Assembly (NCBI GenBank): GCA_947487205.1
Contig: CANKVU010000008.1
Location: 93,670 to 157,669, forward strand
Direction: 5' to 3'
Length of the DNA: 64,000 nt
Source of the DNA: an uncultured Paracoccaceae bacterium
Lineage (GTDB): Bacteria; Pseudomonadota; Alphaproteobacteria; Rhodobacterales; Rhodobacteraceae
This document shows positions 63,139 through 64,000 of the stretch, one piece after another (the first letter of the stretch is position 1; every line of letters begins with the position of its first letter). Below the pieces are notes generated by a model, which was given only the letters and a program-made list of their open reading frames with translations, did not search any database and was not told where the DNA came from. The position numbers and the translations under genes were made by a program.

Positions 63139-63537
63139 TCAGTCGTAAAGTCGCTCGGTCAGTCCGCCCAGGAGAAGGGCGAGGTACGGCACCGCCTCGG
63201 GCCGCGCCCGCCGGCGGGCGAGGAAACGTGCACTCGCCCGATCCCCCGAGGCAAGGGCCCGCGCCAGGGCGACAAGCCAGTCCTCGTCGAAGGAGCGTCG
63301 CCGCGTCCCGGGCCGGTGCACGACTGGACGGCGCAACAGCATCTGCGGCAGGCAGAGCGCAAGCGCTGCCGCATGATCCGCGGCCGTCGCGGCCGGGTCG
63401 AGCAGGGCGCAGCCGGTGACCGATGCCCTTGGCGCGGTGCGACATTGCAGCGCCGCAAGTCGCAGGATCGAGATCAGCGCTGGCTGGCGGACGGGTAGAT
63501 CCAGCGTCTCCGCCGGCACGCGGACGGTCTGGGTCAT
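63139..63537 (-). CDS. conserved-looking protein of unknown function
   Basis: 132 residues with no recognised domain. The first half reads MTQTVRVPAETLDLPVRQPA and ISILRLAALQCRTAPRAS, the second is arginine-rich (RRPVVHRPGTRRRSFDEDW) and ends EAVPYLALLLGGLTERLYD. It is largely helical and has no membrane segment or signal. The start has GGAG six bases before the ATG. Upstream lies a nested inverted repeat with an IscR-like core (see separate entry). It sits between dps and a puuD-like gene, all minus strand, with 83 and 85 base gaps. Codon pattern fits the genome, so I consider it real. Confidence 0.6.
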   Translation of the reverse strand: MTQTVRVPAETLDLPVRQPALISILRLAALQCRTAPRASVTGCALLDPAATAADHAAALALCLPQMLLRRPVVHRPGTRRRSFDEDWLVALARALASGDRASARFLARRRARPEAVPYLALLLGGLTERLYD

Positions 63538-63541
63538 GGAT

Positions 63542-63586
63542 ATCTCCGAACTGTTTCCGACTATCTTAGTCGGGCTTCTCGGAGAT
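63542..63586 (-). promoter_or_regulatory. nested palindrome with IscR type-1-like core in the leader of the 63139-63537 gene
   Basis: On the minus strand the outer arms ATCTCCGA (63579-63586) and TCGGAGAT (63542-63549) enclose the inner palindrome CCGACTA-AGA-TAGTCGG (63557-63573). The inner part matches the E. coli IscR type-1 consensus YYGACT-RWWWY-AGTCRR at all but one position. TAAGAT inside it could be a -10 element with TTCCCA 17 bases before. The right outer arm contains the ribosome site GGAG of the next gene, so an RNA form would hide it. Confidence 0.6.
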
Positions 63587-63622
63587 GGGAAGGTCCCACA
63601 CCGGCCGAATGACCGCCCGCCG

Positions 63623-64000
63623 TCAGCCTCCGGCGGCGCGGTACCAGGTGGCGATGGCGGCGCGCTCCGCGGGGGTCATGTGGCTGACATTGCCGGGCGG
63701 CATGGCGTGGGTGACGCCCGCCTGCAGGTAGATCCGCCGCGCCTCCCGCGCCACGTCGGCGGGCGTCTCCAGCACCACGCCCCTCGGCGCCCGGCGGATG
63801 CCGTCCCAGGCCGGCTCGCGGGCGTGGCACATGGCGCAGCGCCCCGCCACGGTCTGCGCCACCGCCGCGAAGCCGGGCGCGGCGGCGAACCGCTCCGCGC
63901 CCCGCGGCAGGGCCGCCGCCTCCGCCACCGGGGCGCGCAGCGGCGCCGTCGACAGCCAGGCCAGCAGCACGAAGATCCCCGCCGCCACCGCCCAGGTCCA
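63623..64000 (-). CDS. puuD: PuuD-like urate hydroxylase, C-terminal cytochrome c part (cut by window edge)
   Basis: The last 125 codons are visible; the N-terminal membrane domain is beyond the right edge. A final membrane helix (VAAGIFVLLAWLSTAP) leads into a cytochrome c-like domain with the haem motif CAMCH and the downstream methionine region THAMPPGNVSHMTPAERAAI. This arrangement and the block IYLQAGVTHAMPPGN are those of PuuD (DUF989), a membrane urate oxidase with a fused cytochrome. It would oxidise urate to 5-hydroxyisourate, feeding electrons to the respiratory chain. Confidence 0.8.
   Translation of the reverse strand, partial: WTWAVAAGIFVLLAWLSTAPLRAPVAEAAALPRGAERFAAAPGFAAVAQTVAGRCAMCHAREPAWDGIRRAPRGVVLETPADVAREARRIYLQAGVTHAMPPGNVSHMTPAERAAIATWYRAAGG

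Overview
The window reads as chromosomal DNA from a high-GC alphaproteobacterium of the Rhodobacterales (Roseobacter/Rhodobacter group). The basis is a complete RcGTA-type gene transfer agent cluster, an alphaproteobacterial GAAC-N7-GAAC SOS box in front of lexA, a polyhydroxybutyrate gene set with PhaR-type CTGC-N3-GCAG operators, and gene orders such as moaC-moeA-lexA-comEC and dacA-tmk-holB-tatD. Nearly all of it is tightly packed, conserved housekeeping DNA. I see no rRNA, CRISPR array, insertion sequence or integrase.

Layout. 1-134: start of cysE, cut by the left edge. 209-13724 (minus): GTA structural cluster in the order terminase small and large subunits, portal, protease, capsid, connectors, tail tube, chaperones, tape measure, baseplate/hub, peptidase and host-contact protein. 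13725-14408: the GTA upstream region, with no convincing gene. 14409-19184 (minus): mltG and the fatty-acid genes fabF, acpP, fabG, fabD. 19411-20547 (minus): anmK. 20611-25112 (plus): tyrS, trpC, moaC, moeA, lexA. 25216-27306 (minus): comEC. 27370-35943 (plus): gltX, gltA, then dacA-tmk-holB-tatD-MBL hydrolase-AEC transporter. 35940-41350 (minus): a polyamine-type ABC importer operon with an embedded DUF1330 gene. 41567-41652: tRNA-Leu(GAG). 41739-47803 (minus): the urea ABC importer urtABCDE. 48142-49030: a globin facing a small membrane protein. 49142-53883: PHB cycle (phaR, phaP, phaC, phaZ). 53960-54905 (minus): rplM-rpsI. 55335-57277 (plus): spermidine synthesis (speD, a 2H-phosphoesterase-like gene, speE). 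57261-62048 (minus): a second DUF1330 gene, alaS, rpsA. 62312-64000: a DUF1289 protein, dps, an unrecognised gene with an elaborate palindromic leader, and the C-terminal part of a puuD-like urate hydroxylase cut by the right edge.

How the parts connect. The GTA cluster would build a small HK97-like tailed particle that moves random host DNA. lexA and comEC, both linked to GTA production or uptake in Rhodobacter, lie 11-14 kb away. fab and mltG/anmK/dacA serve envelope synthesis and recycling. urt and the pot-like importer bring in nitrogen compounds, and speD/speE make spermidine. PhaR probably represses phaP and phaC/phaZ through the operators described. Clear intrinsic terminators follow acpP, lexA, gltA, rpsI/phaZ and rpsA. 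The most unusual points are the nested palindrome in front of the gene at 63139-63537 (its core resembles an IscR type-1 site), a promoter-hairpin-T-run arrangement in the rpsA leader, a PotB-like permease with about 230 extra periplasmic residues, and a 2H-phosphoesterase gene inside the spermidine operon. None of these amounts to a clearly new multi-gene system.
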